NCBI GenBank assembly: GCA_024650095.1
Contig: JANKMV010000117.1
Coordinates: forward strand, 1,411 to 6,653
Source of the DNA: Bacillota bacterium
GTDB taxonomy: Bacteria > Bacillota > Dethiobacteria > Dethiobacterales > Dethiobacteraceae
Reading direction: 5' to 3'
DNA: 5,243 nucleotides
The notes beneath the pieces were generated by a model. It was not told the DNA's origin and did no database searches. It worked only from the letters and a program-made list of their open reading frames with translations. A program made the translations under genes and the position numbers. Position 1 is the first letter of the stretch; the number at the start of each line of letters is the position of its first letter. Below, one piece after another: positions 1 through 5,243 of the stretch.

Positions 1-5
1 AATAG

Positions 6-251
6 CTACTCTTGTTGATGGCAACTTAAACAGTCACTATAGCTTCCTTCACCAAAACGCTCGTCGTGAGAAGCAGTGATGTTCTCATGACAATTTAAAC
101 AATCGGCATGTGCCCCATTAATATCATGGCTCGCCGGTGTTGCAGGTCCATTTGTTTGCGGTGGATCTGTCCTGTCAGCACCTGCCCGTACATAGATGCC
201 TACCAAAGCCATAATCACGACGGTTAAGATAATAAATGTGGTACGTTTCAT
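6..251 (-). CDS. Small exported di-haem c-type cytochrome (81 aa)
   Basis: Probably a small electron-transfer protein on the outer face of the membrane. Residues 1-5 are basic and polar (MKRTT), residues 6-21 are a hydrophobic helix, and A23-G24-A25 could be a signal peptidase site; if uncleaved, the helix would anchor the protein. There is no lipobox cysteine. A Pro/Thr/Asn-rich linker (about 27-41) follows, then two covalent haem c motifs, CLNCH (51-55) and CLSCH (74-78), within 28 residues. H42, H48 and H62 are spare histidines that could act as distal ligands. The repeated context (DCLNCH and DCLSCH) suggests duplication of one haem module. The ATG start is fixed by a GGAGG site, and the TAG stop lies inside the window, so the gene is complete. 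It is the last gene of the co-directional series. The motifs make c-type haem attachment near certain, given a cytochrome c maturation system elsewhere in the genome. The redox partner is unknown and I cannot name the family. Confidence 0.85.
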   Translation of the reverse strand: MKRTTFIILTVVIMALVGIYVRAGADRTDPPQTNGPATPASHDINGAHADCLNCHENITASHDERFGEGSYSDCLSCHQQE

Positions 252-258
252 TTTTTGT

Positions 259-263
259 CCTCC
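259..263 (-). promoter_or_regulatory. Ribosome binding site of the di-haem cytochrome
   Basis: GGAGG on the minus strand, seven bases before the ATG whose first base is position 251. This is a strong site and supports the annotated start. Confidence 0.85.
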
Positions 264-293
264 AAGAGTTTTTCATTAGTATTCTCTCCTAGA

Positions 294-314
294 GGAAAAA
301 CACTAGCTTTTTCC
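294..314 (-). repeat. A/T-rich inverted repeat between the membrane protein and cytochrome genes
   Basis: GGAAAAA (294-300) and TTTTTCC (308-314) form a perfect 7-bp stem with a 7-base loop. It lies in the 84-base gap between the stop of the DUF5316-like gene and the start of the cytochrome gene. On the minus strand the right arm runs through five T residues, so it could act as a weak terminator or as a processing or stability element between the two genes. The stem has only two G-C pairs and no separate T-tract follows it, so it is not a canonical Rho-independent terminator. Confidence 0.4.
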
Positions 315-335
315 CTGGCCAAAATTTTCTAGTTC

Positions 336-635
336 CTACAATACTTTATAAGTAATAATCAGGGCAATTATGCACGGTAGCCCCCAAAAAAATAACGCAC
401 CCGCTAGACCATAACGTTCTGCTCGATCTCCTCCATCATCAACGCGATATGCAAATTGCGCTCGGTGCTTGTCGCCACTAATACCTGCTCCGGATAATAA
501 AAGAGGACCACCAACCCCAATTACAGCCACGATCAATGCCGCCTTTTGGAACCAAAGAATATCTTGTAGTACCAATGCAATAAGAGCTAAAATTATGAGT
601 ACCATGATCCCTAGCATGAATGCCTTCTTCTTCAA
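336..635 (-). CDS. Small three-helix membrane protein, DUF5316-like (99 aa)
   Basis: A small integral membrane protein of unknown function. Residues 1-4 are basic (MKKK). Hydrophobic segments fall at about 5-23, 32-52 and 77-96, which gives three predicted helices. The hydrophilic stretch at 53-76 contains ISGDKHRAQF followed by an acidic and basic patch (DDGGDRAER), and then a GLP turn (85-87) inside the last helix. The SGD-x-x-RA motif followed by charged residues and a final hydrophobic segment with LP resembles my memory of the DUF5316 family, described mainly from Bacillota. That match is from memory and is not certain. The start chosen is TTG at 633-635, because a GGGAGGG site lies eight bases before it. 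A longer reading that starts at a TTG at position 689 would add 18 residues with no clear site and would put the ribosome binding site inside the gene. The gap from the ligA stop is 78 bases, so co-transcription with ligA is possible. Nothing shows its role. Confidence 0.75.
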   Translation of the reverse strand: MKKKAFMLGIMVLIILALIALVLQDILWFQKAALIVAVIGVGGPLLLSGAGISGDKHRAQFAYRVDDGGDRAERYGLAGALFFWGLPCIIALIITYKVL

Positions 636-643
636 AATAACAT

Positions 644-650
644 CCCTCCC
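644..650 (-). promoter_or_regulatory. Ribosome binding site that selects a TTG start
   Basis: GGGAGGG on the minus strand, eight bases before TTG at 633-635. No ATG or GTG lies at a usable distance in this frame; the next in-frame ATG is six codons further in and has no site of its own. This decides the start of the small membrane protein. Confidence 0.8.
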
Positions 651-713
651 TTGCAGTACAGACGCGATAGAAAGGCATACGCATTTCAATGCTGTACCGT
701 CACGCTGAATTGG

Positions 714-4845
<4,132 letters not shown>

Positions 4846-4850
4846 GATAG

Positions 4851-4856
4851 CCTCCC
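4851..4856 (-). promoter_or_regulatory. pcrA ribosome binding site that sets the start
   Basis: GGGAGG on the minus strand, five bases before the ATG at 4843-4845. The upstream in-frame ATG at 4942-4944 has no comparable site, so this one decides the 705-aa reading of PcrA. Confidence 0.8.
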
Positions 4857-4889
4857 AGTCATTGCGCATTCTATGCTCATAACCCACAG

Positions 4890-4915
4890 TAGAAAAGCAG
4901 CGCAACTGCTTTCTA
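4890..4915 (-). other. Stem-loop in the predicted pcrA leader
   Basis: On the minus strand TAGAAAGCAG pairs with CTGCTTTTCTA around a TTGCG loop, giving ten pairs with one bulged T. The structure lies between the predicted extended -10 element and the pcrA ribosome binding site, so it should be in the 5' untranslated RNA. The right arm carries TTTTCT, so a weak terminator for yerC or a leaky attenuator is possible. The G-C core is only four pairs and no long T-tract follows. It could also stabilise the message. Confidence 0.5.
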
Positions 4916-4927
4916 GGGTCTGTAGGA

Positions 4928-4936
4928 ATTATAACA
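4928..4936 (-). promoter_or_regulatory. Extended -10 promoter for pcrA-ligA
   Basis: TGTTATAAT on the minus strand is a perfect sigma-A type extended -10 element (TGn followed by TATAAT). No good -35 hexamer lies at 16-18 bases upstream, which is common for extended -10 promoters. TTGTAA upstream is only 12 bases away, too close. Transcription would begin near position 4920 and give a leader of about 75 bases before pcrA. A chance match in a fairly A/T-rich gap is possible, but its place between genes is what one would expect. Confidence 0.55.
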
Positions 4937-4944
4937 CTTTCCAT

Positions 4945-4960
4945 CTTACAACGTGCTAAG
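4945..4960. promoter_or_regulatory. Imperfect dyad in the -35 region of the pcrA promoter
   Basis: CTTACAACGTGCTAAG has outer arms CTTA/TAAG and a self-complementary ACGT centre (12 of 16 bases symmetrical). It lies 11 bases upstream of the TATAAT hexamer, where a repressor or activator site would be expected. The adjacent gene encodes a TrpR-like helix-turn-helix protein, but nothing in the sequence shows that it binds here. A dyad of this quality can arise by chance in a gap of this size, so this is only a candidate operator. Confidence 0.25.
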
Positions 4961-4982
4961 AAACACTGTACCCAAAACGTCG

Positions 4983-5243
4983 CTAATCCGCTTGTAGTCG
5001 CTCAAGTACCAGTTCATAGCCACCCGCACCATACTGCAGATAACGTTTAACACGGCTAATGGTGGCCGTGCTGGCACCCGTTTCATGCTCTATCTGTTGG
5101 TACGTTCTACCCGCTTTAAGCATTTTAGCAACTTGCAGACGCTGAGACAGCGCCTTTAGTTCATTAATTGTACAAACATCCTCAAAGAACTGATAGCACT
5201 CATCTTCTGTCTCCAATAGTAAAATAGCCTCAAAGAGCATGTC
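4983..5243 (-). CDS. yerC: YerC/YecD-family TrpR-like transcriptional regulator, 5' end outside the window
   Basis: A small DNA-binding protein of the TrpR-related YerC/YecD family, commonly found beside pcrA in Firmicutes; its regulon is poorly defined. The visible part contains the family core ECYQFFEDVCTINELKALSQR (about 14-34, counting from the ATG at 5240), then a helix-turn-helix at about 42-68 with the signature TYQQIEHETGASTATISRVKR and a final YGAGGYELVLERL helix. From memory it closely parallels the B. subtilis YerC sequence, where about a dozen further residues precede this point. The frame is still open at the window edge (an Asp codon precedes the ATG, matching the family's D-x-LF segment), so the ATG at 5240 is probably internal and the gene starts beyond the window. 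It ends with TAG 137 bases before the pcrA start. No tryptophan-repressor function is implied. Confidence 0.9.
   Translation of the reverse strand, partial: DMLFEAILLLETEDECYQFFEDVCTINELKALSQRLQVAKMLKAGRTYQQIEHETGASTATISRVKRYLQYGAGGYELVLERLQAD

Noticed and set aside
656..697. GTACAG/CTGTAC inverted arms enclosing GCATT-AATGC in the gap before the small membrane protein
   Set aside because: The outer stem is only six pairs around a 30-base interior and the inner hairpin has a loop of two bases. There is no T-tract, so it is neither a terminator nor a riboswitch that I can support.
469..708. 79-aa open frame on the plus strand over the small membrane protein gene
   Set aside because: It is antisense to a gene with a strong ribosome binding site and clear membrane helices; its own product is not recognisable.
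636..713. Possible promoter in the ligA to membrane-protein gap (TTGAAA on the minus strand)
   Set aside because: No acceptable -10 hexamer lies 16-18 bases downstream of it.
4942..4956. TTGTAA as a -35 box for the TATAAT at 4928-4933
   Set aside because: The spacer is only 12 bases, too short for a sigma-A promoter; the extended -10 reading is preferred.

Overview
All five genes in this window lie on the minus strand and follow one another closely, so the window reads from right to left. The order is yerC (5' end cut off by the window edge), pcrA, ligA, a small membrane protein that resembles the DUF5316 family, and a very small exported di-haem c-type cytochrome. The organism is most likely a Bacillota (Firmicutes) bacterium: YerC-pcrA-ligA is a typical Firmicutes arrangement, the helicase is PcrA-type with its C-terminal Tudor-like tail, and the ribosome binding sites are strong GGAGG types. 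The haem protein and the absence of pcrB between yerC and pcrA fit an anaerobic Clostridia-type lineage (for example Peptococcaceae or heliobacteria) better than a Bacillus. That finer placement is inference only.

Right part (4846-5243): YerC is a TrpR-like helix-turn-helix regulator. It is followed by a 137-base gap that holds a consensus extended -10 element, an imperfect 16-bp dyad where the -35 box would be, and a stem-loop in the predicted leader of pcrA. pcrA therefore probably has its own promoter.

Middle part (714-4845): pcrA and ligA form a tight translational unit. The ligA Shine-Dalgarno sequence overlaps the pcrA stop codon. PcrA is a superfamily 1A DNA helicase for repair and clearing of transcription complexes, and LigA is the NAD+-dependent DNA ligase that seals nicks in replication and repair. 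Both look complete, with all the catalytic motifs that can be read. For both, a start codon downstream of the longest-ORF start is better supported (705 aa for PcrA, 667 aa for LigA).

Left part (1-713): a 99-aa three-helix membrane protein starts at a TTG codon behind a strong ribosome binding site. After it comes an 81-aa cytochrome with an N-terminal signal or anchor and two CxxCH motifs. These two are accessory genes next to a housekeeping operon. No link of function to DNA repair can be seen.

No mobile element, CRISPR array, tRNA or rRNA was recognised. The core of the window is ordinary housekeeping. The points worth a second look are the minimal di-haem protein, the orphan membrane protein, and the regulatory structure ahead of pcrA. 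I did not find a convincing new multi-gene system.
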